Shown here in pieces: positions 41,518 to 53,596 of a DNA stretch of 64,000 bases (within the stretch, counting starts at the first letter, position 1; every line of letters begins with the position of its first letter). A model generated the notes under the pieces. The model saw only the letters and a program-made list of their open reading frames with translations. It ran no database searches and had not been told where the DNA came from. This DNA is from Lysobacter sp. cf310. Its GTDB lineage: Bacteria > Pseudomonadota > Gammaproteobacteria > Xanthomonadales > Xanthomonadaceae. Where the stretch lies: NCBI RefSeq assembly GCF_900114355.1, contig NZ_FOSS01000002.1, positions 786,773 to 850,772 of the forward strand, given 5' to 3'. The translations under genes were made by a program, and so were the position numbers.

Positions 41518-44151
41518 TCAGAACCGGTGCTTGAAGCCCACCGTCACGAACCGCCCCAGCCCGTCGTACTGAGTGATGTCGTAAGGCAACGCACCGCCGG
41601 CCGGATCGAACGGCGGATCGCGGTCGGTGAGGTTCTGCACCGACAGGTACAGCGTGCTGTCGCCCAGGCCTTGGTAGGCCAGGTACAGATCGAAGGTGTG
41701 GCTGTCGTCGACCTTGCTGCGCAGCCCAGGGTTGCTGCGCGCGTCCACCACCTGTTGGGCGTAGCCGCCGATGTAGCGCCACGACAACTGCGCGTTCCAG
41801 TCGCCGCGGTTCACGCCCAGCGAGGTGATGCCGCGCCACTTCGGCAGCGCGCCGAAGCGGTTGCCGCCCGCGCCTTCCAGCGCCGCCTGGCCGGCGACCT
41901 GCGGCTGCTCGTAGCTCAGCAGTCGGGTCCAGCTGCCGTCCAGGGTCCAGTCGGTCGCGCCCGCGTGCCAGACCTGGCGGCCCTCGATATCGAAGCCGGT
42001 GGTGGTCAGCGTGCCCTGGTTGGCGTAGCGGTTCTCGATCAGCTGCAAGCGGCCCTGCGCATCGCGGGTGACGCGGCCGGGATAGGCGGCTGGGTTCGAC
42101 ACGATCGCCTGCAGGCTGTCGGGCCCGATCAGATCGCGCTGGCGGATGCGGTACAGGTCCACGCCCAGGCTGGTGTCGGCGCTGGGCGACCACAGCACGC
42201 CGAGGTTGACGTTGCTGGAGCGCTCGGCGTCGAGGTCGGGATTGCCCGCGCGCAGGATGGTGACGCCGCGCGAACCGCCGGGCTGCACCGGGTCGTAGGG
42301 ATCGATCACGCTGCCGTAGCTGATGGTGGTGCTTTGCGCGATCTCCGGCAGCGACGGCGCGCGGAAGCCGCGCGAAGCGTTCAGGCGCAGCAGCCAGTCC
42401 TCGTTGGGCTGCCAGCGCAGGCCCAGCTTGGGCGAGAACGCGCTGCCGAAGTCGCTGTAGTGATCGCCGCGCCCGGCCAGCTGCACTTCGACGGTGTCGA
42501 AGGGCTTGAGGCTGAACTCCACGAACGCGGCCGAGACCCGGCGCTGGCCGTCGATCAGGTTGATCGCCGGGCGCAGCTCGGTGCCCGACAGCACCTGCGG
42601 ACTGGTGCGCGCGTCCTGGGCCTCGTCGCGGAACTCCACGCCCGCGGCCACGCCCACGTCGCCGGCGCGCCACTGCCAGGGGAAGCCCGACACCTTGGCG
42701 TTGACCGTGGCCAGGCGATAGGTGCCCGGGCGACGCGTCGACAGGCGCAGAGCCTCCAGCGCGCCGGGCGTGCGGCCCGGGTTCAAGAAATCGTAGCTGC
42801 CATCGGCGAGCACGCGTTCGAAGGCGTAGCGGTCGACGAAGTTGCGCACGTATTCGCGCTGGCGGCTCTCGGAATAGTTGGCCGCCAGCTCCCAGTCCCA
42901 GACCTCGCCGCGTCCGCGCAGGCCGACCAGGGTGCGCTGGAACTGCGACTTGTTGATCTTGTAGCGCGGGCCGAGGTCGAGAAAGGTGGTTTCGAACGGC
43001 GTCGGCACGCCATAGGGATTGTTCGGATGCCCGACCGGCAGCACCACCGGGATATCGACCAGACGCCCGGTGTTGCGGTCGTAGGCGCGCAGACCCGCGC
43101 CCACCGACAAGGGCGCGCCGAAGTAGGTGCCGTTGTGGCTGGTGCTGTAGAGCAGCTCGGCGAAGCCCTGCACCGAATCGTTGAACCAATAGTCGCCGGC
43201 CAGCGAGGCCTGGTAGCGCTCAACGTCGGGCAACAAGGTGCGATAGGGCTGGGTGTTGAACGCGCAAGCCTCGCCCGGCAGCGGGCTGCCGAAATCGGCG
43301 TAGGGCCGCGCGACGGTGCCGGGCTGGCAATTCGGGAAACGCTGCGGCGCGCGCGGGTTGCTCAAGTAGGCGCCGCCCTGGGTGGACCAGCCGGCGAGCC
43401 GGCCGCCCGGCTGATCGCGGTAGTCGCCATCGCGGGTCAGATCGCGCTCGTCGGCATCCAGGCGGCCGCGGTCGAGCACGTCCAGGCTGAAGCGCAGGCT
43501 GTAGCCGTCCTTGTCGGGATCGCCGACGCCGGCGCGCAGGCCCAGACTGCGCTGGTCGATGCCGCCCTCGGTGGCGGCGCCGTAGGCCGCGTCCAGCTCC
43601 ACGCCCTCGATCTTGCGGCGCAGGATGATGTTGACCACACCGGCGATCGCATCCGAGCCGTACAACGCCGAGGCGCCGTCCTTGAGCACTTCGATGCGTT
43701 CGACCGCACCCAGCGGCAGCGCGTTGAGATCGACGAAATTGTCTTGGGTGTTCTGAGCGAAGCCGTAGGCGGCGACGCGATAGCCGTTGACCAGGACCAA
43801 GGTGTTCTTCTGGCTGAGGCCACGCAGCGACACGCCGGCCGAGCCGTTGGCGAAGCTGCCGGTGTACTGCTCGTTGAAGCTGTTGCCGCTGTTGGCGGTG
43901 AGGCTGCGCAACAGATCGGACACGGTGACCTTGCCGCTGCGCTCGATCTGGGCGCGGTCCAGCACCAGCACCGGATTGACGCCGGCCTCGTCGCTGCGGC
44001 GCAGGTTGCTGCCGGTGACCTGGACCGCGTCCAGGGTGACGCCGGCGTCGGCGGCGGCTTCGTCGGCCTGCGCCAGCGGCGCGGTCAGGGCCAGCGCCAA
44101 AGCCAGGATCAAAGGTCGGCGGCGCGGCGGAAGGGAAACGGAAAACGACAT
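41518..44151 (-). CDS. TonB-dependent outer-membrane receptor
   Basis: An 877-residue outer-membrane importer. The signal peptide (RPLILALALALTAPLAQA) is followed by a plug domain with VTGSNLRRSDEAGVNPVLVL, TLVLVNGYRVAAYGFAQN and IEVLKDGASALYGSDAIAGV, then a 22-strand barrel ending in VTVGFKHRF with the usual aromatic C-terminus. Plug motifs place it in the oligopeptide/sugar-like group of Xanthomonadaceae receptors; the ligand cannot be told. The ATG was taken at the signal peptide. Divergent from the FdhF-like gene across 622 bases. Confidence 0.93.
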   Translation of the reverse strand: MSFSVSLPPRRRPLILALALALTAPLAQADEAAADAGVTLDAVQVTGSNLRRSDEAGVNPVLVLDRAQIERSGKVTVSDLLRSLTANSGNSFNEQYTGSFANGSAGVSLRGLSQKNTLVLVNGYRVAAYGFAQNTQDNFVDLNALPLGAVERIEVLKDGASALYGSDAIAGVVNIILRRKIEGVELDAAYGAATEGGIDQRSLGLRAGVGDPDKDGYSLRFSLDVLDRGRLDADERDLTRDGDYRDQPGGRLAGWSTQGGAYLSNPRAPQRFPNCQPGTVARPYADFGSPLPGEACAFNTQPYRTLLPDVERYQASLAGDYWFNDSVQGFAELLYSTSHNGTYFGAPLSVGAGLRAYDRNTGRLVDIPVVLPVGHPNNPYGVPTPFETTFLDLGPRYKINKSQFQRTLVGLRGRGEVWDWELAANYSESRQREYVRNFVDRYAFERVLADGSYDFLNPGRTPGALEALRLSTRRPGTYRLATVNAKVSGFPWQWRAGDVGVAAGVEFRDEAQDARTSPQVLSGTELRPAINLIDGQRRVSAAFVEFSLKPFDTVEVQLAGRGDHYSDFGSAFSPKLGLRWQPNEDWLLRLNASRGFRAPSLPEIAQSTTISYGSVIDPYDPVQPGGSRGVTILRAGNPDLDAERSSNVNLGVLWSPSADTSLGVDLYRIRQRDLIGPDSLQAIVSNPAAYPGRVTRDAQGRLQLIENRYANQGTLTTTGFDIEGRQVWHAGATDWTLDGSWTRLLSYEQPQVAGQAALEGAGGNRFGALPKWRGITSLGVNRGDWNAQLSWRYIGGYAQQVVDARSNPGLRSKVDDSHTFDLYLAYQGLGDSTLYLSVQNLTDRDPPFDPAGGALPYDITQYDGLGRFVTVGFKHRF

Positions 44152-44773
44152 GCAAGCACTCCAATAGACGGACAAGGAAAGGCAAGGGAGACGAAAGGTC
44201 CGTCCGTAGCGGCACGCCGCAGCGCACCCGCGCCACCACGCGTGCGGCACGACCTGGGAGAGGGAGAGATGGCCGCGAGTCGAATGCGCTCGCGTGCCGC
44301 TCCGGACGGTGAGCGGCGGCAGGCTCAGCCCGTGACGGGCATCGCCTGCGGTCTACACCGGGCGACGCGGTCGCGCGGCGGAGCGATAAGGCAGTGGCGC
44401 GTGGGCAGCGCGCGGACATCGAAGTGCGGGGTCATGCGGAACTCGTGCGGGGACGGCGGCGGTACGGTGGGCGGGTGTCGCGTTTAGCGACGACACGACT
44501 CCGTACAGCGCAGGGCGCCCGCCGGCATGCGGCGGAAACGCGGGTTTACAGGTCCGATGACGATCACGGTTCGCGGGTCTTGCTCGGTGCCGCGTGCGGC
44601 GGCGGTGGAGAATTTGTTGCATTGCCGCACACCAGCGTCAAGCCGGGATTTCGGCGCGCGCGCGGTCGCCAGGCGTAGCCTTCATGCTTTTCCAAACGAA
44701 GCCTGAACGTACGGCGCGCGCGCGCCGGTCGGCTATGCTGCACGCGAGGCCACGGCCCGATCAGCGAACCACG
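44152..44773. other. long divergent intergenic region
   Basis: It separates the receptor (minus) and the oxidoreductase (plus). It holds several GC palindromes (for example GTGTCGCGTTTAGCGACGAC near 44475) and a 36-codon minus-strand frame (44325-44435) but no riboswitch that I recognise; the cobalamin box was looked for and not found. Confidence 0.5.
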
Positions 44774-47040
<2,267 letters not shown>

Positions 47041-47044
<4 letters not shown>

Positions 47045-47277
47045 GCGAGGATCCTGCCCTGGCGTTGCTGCGCCTGTTGGCCGAGGAGGACCGCCAGTCC
47101 GTCCACCGCGTCGCCAAGCGCCTGGGCCTGGGCTTGAGCGAACTGCAGCGCCTGCTGGCCGCGCTGGGCGACGATCCGCGCTACGACGGACTCGATCTCG
47201 TCGTGCAGCAGCGCGAGGGCGAGCGCGTGCTGCTGGCGCTCACCGACAAGGGCCGCCGCCTGTGCGGTCATCCATGA
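47041..47277 (+). CDS. small winged-helix DNA-binding-like protein
   Basis: A 78-residue protein: helices LALLRLLAEEDRQSVHRVAK (with the HTH turn at RLGLGLSELQRLLAAL) and a wing ending LLALTDKGRRLCG. It resembles MarR/IclR-type winged helices with no effector domain. ATGA overlaps join it to the oxidoreductase gene upstream and to fdhD downstream, so all three are translationally coupled. It may be a local regulator or a redox accessory protein; I cannot decide. Confidence 0.75.
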
Positions 47278-48074
47278 GCGACGCCCTGCGGCCGGTGCGC
47301 ACCCTGCGCCTGCACGGCGACGCGCGCAGCGAGCACGAAGACGCGGTGGTGGTCGAGGCGCCGGTGGCCCTGCTCTACAACGGCCTCGCGTTCGCGGTGA
47401 TGATGGCCACACCGGAATCGCTGGAGGATTTCGCGCTCGGCTTCGCCCTCAGCGAAGGCATCGTCGCCGCGCCGCAGGAATACCGCCTGGTCGACGTGGT
47501 GCGCAGCGAGGCCGGCGTCGCCCTGCACGGCGCGATCCCGCAATCGCGCTACGACGCCATCGCCGATCGCCGCCGCAACCTGGAAGGCCGCAGCGGCTGC
47601 GGCCTGTGCGGGGTGGAGTCGCTGCGCGAAGCGCTACGCCCGGTCGCGCGGGTGGACAGCGCGGTGCGCGCGAGCCGCGCCGAGATCCGCGCCGCCCTGG
47701 ATGCGCTGGCCGCGCAGCAGCCCTTGAACGCGCGCAGCGGCGGCGTCCACGCGGCCGGCTTCGCCCACCCCGGCGGCCTGCTGGTGCGCGAGGACGTCGG
47801 CCGTCACAACGCCCTGGACAAACTGATCGGCGCGCTGGCGCGCTCGTCGCCCGCGCTGGACCCGCGCTCGGGCTTTCTGGTCATGACCTCGCGCGCCTCC
47901 TACGAACTGCTGCACAAGGCCGCCAGCGCCGGCATCGGCCTGGTGGTGGCGATCTCCGCCCCCACCGACCTGGCCATCCGCACCGCCGAGGACGCCGGCA
48001 TCACCCTGGCCGCGTTCGCGCGCGGGGATTCGTTGAATGTCTATACCCGCGCCGAGCGCATCCGTGCCGACTGA
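47274..48074 (+). CDS. fdhD: FdhD sulfurtransferase for formate dehydrogenase
   Basis: A 266-residue protein that delivers sulfur from the cysteine desulfurase IscS to the molybdenum cofactor of FdhF-type enzymes. The key Cys pair is in RSGCGLCGVESL; other family motifs are EDFALGFALSEGIV, GGVHAAGFAHPGGLLVREDV, GRHNALDKLIGAL and TSRASYELLHKAASAGIG. The ATG is fixed by the four-base overlap with the winged-helix gene. Being coupled to an FdhF-type gene, it should serve that enzyme. Confidence 0.95.
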   Translation: MSDALRPVRTLRLHGDARSEHEDAVVVEAPVALLYNGLAFAVMMATPESLEDFALGFALSEGIVAAPQEYRLVDVVRSEAGVALHGAIPQSRYDAIADRRRNLEGRSGCGLCGVESLREALRPVARVDSAVRASRAEIRAALDALAAQQPLNARSGGVHAAGFAHPGGLLVREDVGRHNALDKLIGALARSSPALDPRSGFLVMTSRASYELLHKAASAGIGLVVAISAPTDLAIRTAEDAGITLAAFARGDSLNVYTRAERIRAD

Positions 48075-48089
48075 GGCCTGCGTGCCGGA

Positions 48090-49991
48090 TCAGCGCAGGT
48101 ACTTGTCCAGAAAGGCCAGCACGGTCTCGTAGTACTTGCGTCGGCTGGCGTCGCCATAGAAGCCATGAGCTTCCTGAGGCGGAAAGTAGGTCTCGTAGTA
48201 CTTGCCTGCCTTGTCCATAGCACGTTTCATGGCCTTGGCATGAGCCGGGGGAACACGCTCATCGAGCATGCCGTGTACCAGCAGAACCCCTGCCTTGATT
48301 TGAGCCGCGTGCGTGGTTGGCGAAATCCGCTCCAAGGTCTCCTCGTCCTCGCCCAACGTGGCACGCAAAAAACCGCGGCCGTAGCGCGTACGTCGGATAT
48401 CACCCTTGCGATACATCAGAGGCAGATCATACGGCCCGGCGAAACCGACGACGCATCGATACAGATCGGGTTCGCGCACCGCCCCCATCATGGCCGCGTA
48501 GCCGCCGTAGCTTCCGCCCCAGATGCAGATCCGCTGAGCATCGATTCCCGCGTTCGCGATGGCCCAACGGGTCGCATCGGTGAGGTCGTCCTGCATGGCC
48601 GCGCCCCACTGCCGATAGCCCGCTTCCATGAAATCGCGCCCGCGCCCTCCCGAACCGCGGAAATTGACTCGGAGCACCGCATAGCCGCGCGTCGCCAGCA
48701 TTTGCACTTCGTCGTCGTAGTGCCACTGGTCCTCGATATCGAACGGCCCGCCATGGGGCATCAACACCAACGGCGTGGCCGCAGCGCTGGCCGGGCGCGT
48801 CAGCCAGCCGCGTATCGTCAGCCCGTCGCGAGCCTTGAACTCGACCTCGCGCGTGGGCGCCATGCTCGCAGCGGAAAGCCAAGGGCGGCTTTTCACCAGA
48901 AGTTCGAGCTTGCCCGTCGAAGTCTTCAGCAGATAGTAGCGCGGCGGTTCCAGTGCGCCCCCCACCGTGACCACAGCAAGCTTGCCGTCGCGGCTGGCGC
49001 TGCTGACGCGCGTGAGCTCGCCCGGAAACTCTTGCTCCAAGTTCCGCAACAAGCGCACGTGCGGATGCGATTCATCGAAGAAACGCGCCTTGGGTTGCAT
49101 ACCGCCATACACCGCGCCCACGGGCTCCCTGTGATCCAGCGACCAGACCAGGCTCTGCGGGTTGGCATTCGGGTCCGACGCGACCACCGTCCGCTCTCCA
49201 CTGGCTAGATCGATGCGCTCGATCACATCCGGCCCCTTGCTGCGTTCGCTCCACAGATAGCCGTAGCGGCCGTCCGCACTGGTCCCGTAGGGCGTCACGT
49301 TGACGCCGCTGGTCGTCTCGTCGTTCACGACCAGCCACTGATCGCCATGACGGCGGTAGAGGTGCTGCTTACTGCCCTTGTCCCAGTGCCAGCTGAAGGA
49401 CACGCGCCCCTGGTCGTCGCCAAGAAATTCCGAATCCGGCTCCGGCGACGCCACCACTTCGACGCGCGTATCTCTGTCATCGATACGCTGCCTGTATACG
49501 CGCGACGCGCAGACGAAGTCGCGCGAACCGGTCAAACGGACGCTTTTGGATGCGCCGCATCCGCGTACCAGCAGCATGTCCGGCTCGGCGAGCAAACTCA
49601 GTACATTCGCCCCCCAACTCGCACCGGTGGTTCCGTCGATATCCAGCCAGCGCACCCCGAACGTCCGGTAGGGCTGTTCTGCCTTACCGTCGCGCTCCAG
49701 CACCGTGGCGAAGACACGATGGTCTGAAACCCATAACAGCTCGTCCACGAAAGTGCCCGCGCCTGCATTGAGGTGCCCGACCAGCTTGAGATCCTCTCGA
49801 CGCAGAATCGCCATGACCGTCCGGTCCGCCTGCGGCACGCGCACGGCCAGATACTCGCCGCTGGGCGAAAGCGTCAACGCTTCGAAGCGCGCGTCCTTGA
49901 GAAAATCGTCCAGCGTAGGCGCCGCCGCCCACGCGCTCGCTGCCATCGCCGCGTTGACGACCAGCAGCGCGGCCAACTTCAGTACTCGCAT
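48090..49991 (-). CDS. S9-family peptidase
   Basis: A 633-residue exported peptidase (signal peptide LAALLVVNAAMAASAWA). An N-terminal propeller-like region precedes an alpha/beta-hydrolase domain with Ser494 in IWGGSYGGYAAMMG, Asp in LLVHGMLDERVPPAH and His in PPQEAHGFYG; LMPHGGPFDIEDQWHYDDEV is also typical. The third base of codons is far more often A or T than in its neighbours, which suggests transfer. Convergent with fdhD. Confidence 0.92.
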   Translation of the reverse strand: MRVLKLAALLVVNAAMAASAWAAAPTLDDFLKDARFEALTLSPSGEYLAVRVPQADRTVMAILRREDLKLVGHLNAGAGTFVDELLWVSDHRVFATVLERDGKAEQPYRTFGVRWLDIDGTTGASWGANVLSLLAEPDMLLVRGCGASKSVRLTGSRDFVCASRVYRQRIDDRDTRVEVVASPEPDSEFLGDDQGRVSFSWHWDKGSKQHLYRRHGDQWLVVNDETTSGVNVTPYGTSADGRYGYLWSERSKGPDVIERIDLASGERTVVASDPNANPQSLVWSLDHREPVGAVYGGMQPKARFFDESHPHVRLLRNLEQEFPGELTRVSSASRDGKLAVVTVGGALEPPRYYLLKTSTGKLELLVKSRPWLSAASMAPTREVEFKARDGLTIRGWLTRPASAAATPLVLMPHGGPFDIEDQWHYDDEVQMLATRGYAVLRVNFRGSGGRGRDFMEAGYRQWGAAMQDDLTDATRWAIANAGIDAQRICIWGGSYGGYAAMMGAVREPDLYRCVVGFAGPYDLPLMYRKGDIRRTRYGRGFLRATLGEDEETLERISPTTHAAQIKAGVLLVHGMLDERVPPAHAKAMKRAMDKAGKYYETYFPPQEAHGFYGDASRRKYYETVLAFLDKYLR

Positions 49992-50255
49992 GTTTTCCCC
50001 TGTCGCCGGGCACTCCAGCGCCGCAACAGGTTAGCCGGATCGGCCAAACCGCAAAACAGCCCGCGTGCGCATCCATCTGTTTGATGCCACGAAGGTGCTT
50101 TGAGGGTGCAGTGCTGGCCGCCTCGGATTCGCATGGACCGAACCCGCCCCCTCCCATCGGCAAAGCGCGGGGGCGACCAACGGCCTATGCGGAGGGCCCC
50201 GGGCGCGCGATATCCTGCGCGGATCGCGGCGTCCGCCGCCCCCTCGAGACCCCGT

Positions 50256-52085
50256 ATGCGCCTGTTGCGTAAGTCGCCGCTAGCCCTGGCCCTGCTGACC
50301 GTCACCCTCGCCGCCTGCCAGCCGAAGACGGCCGACGCGCCGCAGGCGCCCGCGGCCGCCACCAGCGCCGCGGCGACCACCTCCGACGCCGCCGTCGACG
50401 CCCGCTTCGCCGAGCTGTCCAAGCAGTGGCTGGACGGCTGGCTGAAGCTGAATCCGGTGTCGGCGACCCAGATCGGCGAGCACCGTTACGACGGCGAGGT
50501 CGACGACCTCAGCGAGACCGGCCGCAAGGCCCAGGTCGATTTCGCCAAGAAGCTGCTGGGCGAGCTGGACACGGTGGATCTGAGCAAGCTCTCGCGCGAG
50601 AACCAGATCGATGCGGCGATCCTGCGCAACCAGCTGCGCTCGGACGTGTGGGGCATCGAAACCCTGCAGAGCTGGGCCTGGGACCCGCAGGTCTACAGCG
50701 GCCTGGCCGGCGGCGCGATCTACAACCTGATGGCGCGCGAGTTCGCGCCGATGCCGCAGCGCCTGAAGTCGGCGACCGTGCGCATGGAGAAGATCCCGCA
50801 GATCTTCGCCCAGGCGCGCGCCAACCTCGACCCGACCCGGGTGCCGAAGATCCACGCCGAGACCGTCGCCAAGCAGAACGCCGGCGTGCTCAGCCTGGTC
50901 GACACCTTCATCGTGCCCAACGCCGGCCAGCTCCAGGGCGCGGACCGCAAGCGCCTGGACGCGGCCGTCGCCGGCCTGCGCAAGGCCGTGGCCGAGCAGC
51001 AGAAGTGGCTGGACGAAACCCTAGTGCCGAACGCCAAGGGCAACTTCCGCATCGGCCAGACCCTGTACGACGAAAAGCTGCAGTACTCGCTGAACTCGTC
51101 GCTGTCGCGCGCCGAAATCAAGCAGCGCGCCGAGGCCGAGCTGGTGCGCGTGCGCGGCGACATGTACGCGATCGCGCAGAAGGTGCTCAAGGACAAGCCG
51201 GGCGCGCCCGCGCTGCCGGACAAGCCCAGCGCCGAGGAGCAGCAGAAGGCGATCGAGGCCGCGCTGGAGCTGGCCTACGCCGAGAAGCCCGCGCGCGACA
51301 AGGTGGTCGATTTCGCCAAGCAGACCCTGGCCGACGCGACCGCGTTCACCCGCGCCAAGGACCTGGTCACGGTGCCCAACGATCCGGTCAAGATCATCCT
51401 GATGCCGGAGTTCCAGCGCGGCGTCGCGGTGGCCTACTGCGATTCGCCGGGCCCGCTGGATCGCGGCCTGGACACCTACTACGCGATCTCGCCGATTCCG
51501 GACGACTGGAGCGACAAGCAGGTCGATTCGTTCCTGCGCGAATACAACAACCGCATGATCCACCTGCTGTCCATCCACGAGGCGATGCCGGGCCACTACC
51601 TGGAAGGCGCGCACTCGGCCAAGTCGCCGTCGACCCTGCGCGCGGTGCTGCGCTCGGGCCTGTTCGCCGAGGGTTGGGCGGTCTACACCGAGGACATGAT
51701 GGCCGACGCGGGTTATCTGGATAACGACCCGCTGTTCCGCCTGGTCCAGCTGAAGTTCTACCTGCGCACCATCGCCAACGCCATCCTCGACCAGGGCGTC
51801 CAGGTCGACAACTGGACCAAGGAACAGGCGATGGAGCTGATGACCAAGCAGGCCTTCCAGCAGGCCAGCGAGGCCGAAGGCAAGTGGGTGCGCGCGCAGC
51901 TGACCTCGGCGCAGCTGCCGACCTACTTCGTCGGCGCGCAGGAGCACTTCGACATGCGCAAGGCGGTGGAGACCAAGCTGGGCGCGCAGTTCAACGCCAA
52001 GGCCTACCACGACCAGGTGCTGTCCTACGGCGCACCGCCGGTGCGGTTCGTGCGGCAGATGATGTTGAACGAGCCGATCAAGTAA
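50256..52085 (+). CDS. DUF885-domain lipoprotein, putative metallopeptidase
   Basis: A 609-residue lipoprotein (signal LALALLTVTLAAC). DUF885 proteins resemble M32/M3-type zinc peptidases; the HExxGH-like site is in LLSIHEAMPGHYLEGAH, with EGWAVYTEDMMADAGYL as the distal Glu helix. WLDGWLKLNPVSATQIGEHR is the N-terminal family signature. The ATG is set by the signal peptide; the frame is open upstream in the divergent region. A terminator follows. Confidence 0.9.
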   Translation: MRLLRKSPLALALLTVTLAACQPKTADAPQAPAAATSAAATTSDAAVDARFAELSKQWLDGWLKLNPVSATQIGEHRYDGEVDDLSETGRKAQVDFAKKLLGELDTVDLSKLSRENQIDAAILRNQLRSDVWGIETLQSWAWDPQVYSGLAGGAIYNLMAREFAPMPQRLKSATVRMEKIPQIFAQARANLDPTRVPKIHAETVAKQNAGVLSLVDTFIVPNAGQLQGADRKRLDAAVAGLRKAVAEQQKWLDETLVPNAKGNFRIGQTLYDEKLQYSLNSSLSRAEIKQRAEAELVRVRGDMYAIAQKVLKDKPGAPALPDKPSAEEQQKAIEAALELAYAEKPARDKVVDFAKQTLADATAFTRAKDLVTVPNDPVKIILMPEFQRGVAVAYCDSPGPLDRGLDTYYAISPIPDDWSDKQVDSFLREYNNRMIHLLSIHEAMPGHYLEGAHSAKSPSTLRAVLRSGLFAEGWAVYTEDMMADAGYLDNDPLFRLVQLKFYLRTIANAILDQGVQVDNWTKEQAMELMTKQAFQQASEAEGKWVRAQLTSAQLPTYFVGAQEHFDMRKAVETKLGAQFNAKAYHDQVLSYGAPPVRFVRQMMLNEPIK

Positions 52086-52113
52086 GTCGCGCATCGGTTC
52101 GCGAGGAGTACCA

Positions 52114-52145
52114 AGACCGGCGCCGCGAGGCGCCGGTCTTTTTTT
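52114..52145. terminator. intrinsic terminator after the DUF885 gene
   Basis: Perfect 12-bp stem AAGACCGGCGCC / GGCGCCGGTCTT with a GCGA tetraloop and at least five T. Confidence 0.92.
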
Positions 52146-52224
52146 GTGCCCGATTGCCCCGCCCCTCCCCCTGCCCTAGGCTGCCCCAACCCCCCGTCCA
52201 CGCATCACCGCAGGAAGCCTCCCG

Positions 52225-53112
52225 ATGCCCGCACGCCGTTTCCTCTCCGCGCTCCTCGCGCTGTGCTGCCTGCAGCTGTCCCCGGCGCAAGCCGCCGACG
52301 CCCTCGCGCAGGACATGAAAGCCCGGCTGCAACGCTCGGACCCGGCCTTGGACATCGTCATCGAAGCGCCCGATCGCCTGCGTCTGCACAAGGCTGGCGA
52401 GGACCTGGGCGTCGTCGAGCTCGGCAACCTGCGCGAGATCTGCGCCAAGCAGCCGGGCGCCGTCTGCGAGCAGCAGAAACAGCGACGCGTGGCCTTGCAG
52501 ACGCAGGTCGAGGACCTGACCTCCGAGCGCATACCGCTGTCCGAGCTGCGCCTGGTGGTGCGCCCCGCGGATTTCCAGGCTTCCGTGCAGCGCCAGCTGG
52601 AAACCCTGGCGCAAGGCAAGTCCGCGGCCGAGCGCGCCAAACTGATGGAGAGCGGACCGGTGCTGCGGCCCTTGGGCGCGCATTTCTCCAAGGGCTGGGT
52701 GCGCGATTCGGAGCTAGGCATGGCCTTGCTCTCGCCTGCGCAGGTACGCAGCAGCGGTCTGACCGAAGGCGAACTCGACCGCATCGGCGCGGCCAATCTG
52801 GAGCGCGAGGAGATCGACCCGCTGACCGCGCAGGACGGCTACCCGGGCGTGTTCGCGACCCAGGGCAACGACTATCTGCCCAGCGTGCTGGTCGATGAAG
52901 CCCTATGGCAGCGCGTGGCCGGTCGCCACGGGCGCAGCGACGCCGCCGTCTGCCTGCCGGCGCGTCACGAACTGCTGGTCTACCTGCCCGAGCTGGACCC
53001 GAAACGACGCGTCGACTTCGAAGCGATGTGCACGACCATGGCGCAGGGCGCGGCGCCGACGTTCTCGTCTCGCGTGATACGCCGCAGCGGCGGGCGTTGG
53101 CAGCTGGACTGA
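52225..53112 (+). CDS. secreted protein of unknown function
   Basis: A 295-residue protein with a signal peptide (RFLSALLALCCLQLSPAQA). The mature part has two similar halves of alternating helices and strands; the second holds PGVFATQGNDYLPSVLVDEALW and RHELLVYLPELDPKRRVDFE as short blocks. This order resembles DUF1444-like proteins, but I am not sure. No membrane segment. Convergent with a GFA gene. Confidence 0.75.
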   Translation: MPARRFLSALLALCCLQLSPAQAADALAQDMKARLQRSDPALDIVIEAPDRLRLHKAGEDLGVVELGNLREICAKQPGAVCEQQKQRRVALQTQVEDLTSERIPLSELRLVVRPADFQASVQRQLETLAQGKSAAERAKLMESGPVLRPLGAHFSKGWVRDSELGMALLSPAQVRSSGLTEGELDRIGAANLEREEIDPLTAQDGYPGVFATQGNDYLPSVLVDEALWQRVAGRHGRSDAAVCLPARHELLVYLPELDPKRRVDFEAMCTTMAQGAAPTFSSRVIRRSGGRWQLD

Positions 53113-53134
53113 CCGCGCCGGCGCCGATCGCGGC

Positions 53135-53485
53135 TCAATGATCGCGCCCGTTCCACGGCACGATCTTCACCGTCGCCAGGTCCACGCCGTCCAGGCAGCG
53201 CACATTGATGCAGCCCATCGCCGAGCCGTCCGGCCCCTTGCCTTCGCTGAAGGGCGAGATCCCGCAGTTCGGGCAGAAATGATGGGCGATCACGCCGGTG
53301 TTGAAACGGTAGGTGCCCAGGTCGGCTTCGTCGGTGGTCAGGCGCAGCGCAGCGCGCGGCACGAACCAGAGCAGGCCGCCACGGCGACGGCACATCGAGC
53401 AATTGCAGTCCAAGGCCTGGTCGATATCGCCGTCGACTTCGTAAGCGATCTTGCCGCAATGGCAACTGCCGGTGTGGGTGGTCAT
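53135..53485 (-). CDS. GFA-family zinc-binding protein
   Basis: A 116-residue protein of the glutathione-dependent formaldehyde-activating family. The zinc cysteines are visible: HTGSCHCGKIAYEV, DCNCSMCRRRG and HHFCPNCGISPF. Most such proteins are CENP-V/GFA-like with no known substrate. The ATG is chosen for a GGGAG nine bases upstream. Divergent from the DUF72 gene. Confidence 0.92.
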   Translation of the reverse strand: MTTHTGSCHCGKIAYEVDGDIDQALDCNCSMCRRRGGLLWFVPRAALRLTTDEADLGTYRFNTGVIAHHFCPNCGISPFSEGKGPDGSAMGCINVRCLDGVDLATVKIVPWNGRDH

Positions 53486-53596
53486 GCTGATGCTCCCTGT
53501 GCCTGTCGCGCCACTGTCGGCGCGACGTGAGCTTAACGTTTCGGCGCTATGCTCGCCTGCGTTCCGCACCTCTCACTCTCGGACGGCGAAACACCG

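Noticed and set aside
40723..44487. 1254-codon plus-strand frame opposite the TonB receptor
   Set aside because: Antisense shadow; the minus strand encodes a clear receptor.
44152..44773. Cobalamin or other riboswitch before the TonB receptor
   Set aside because: No B12 box or other consensus element was found on the minus strand.
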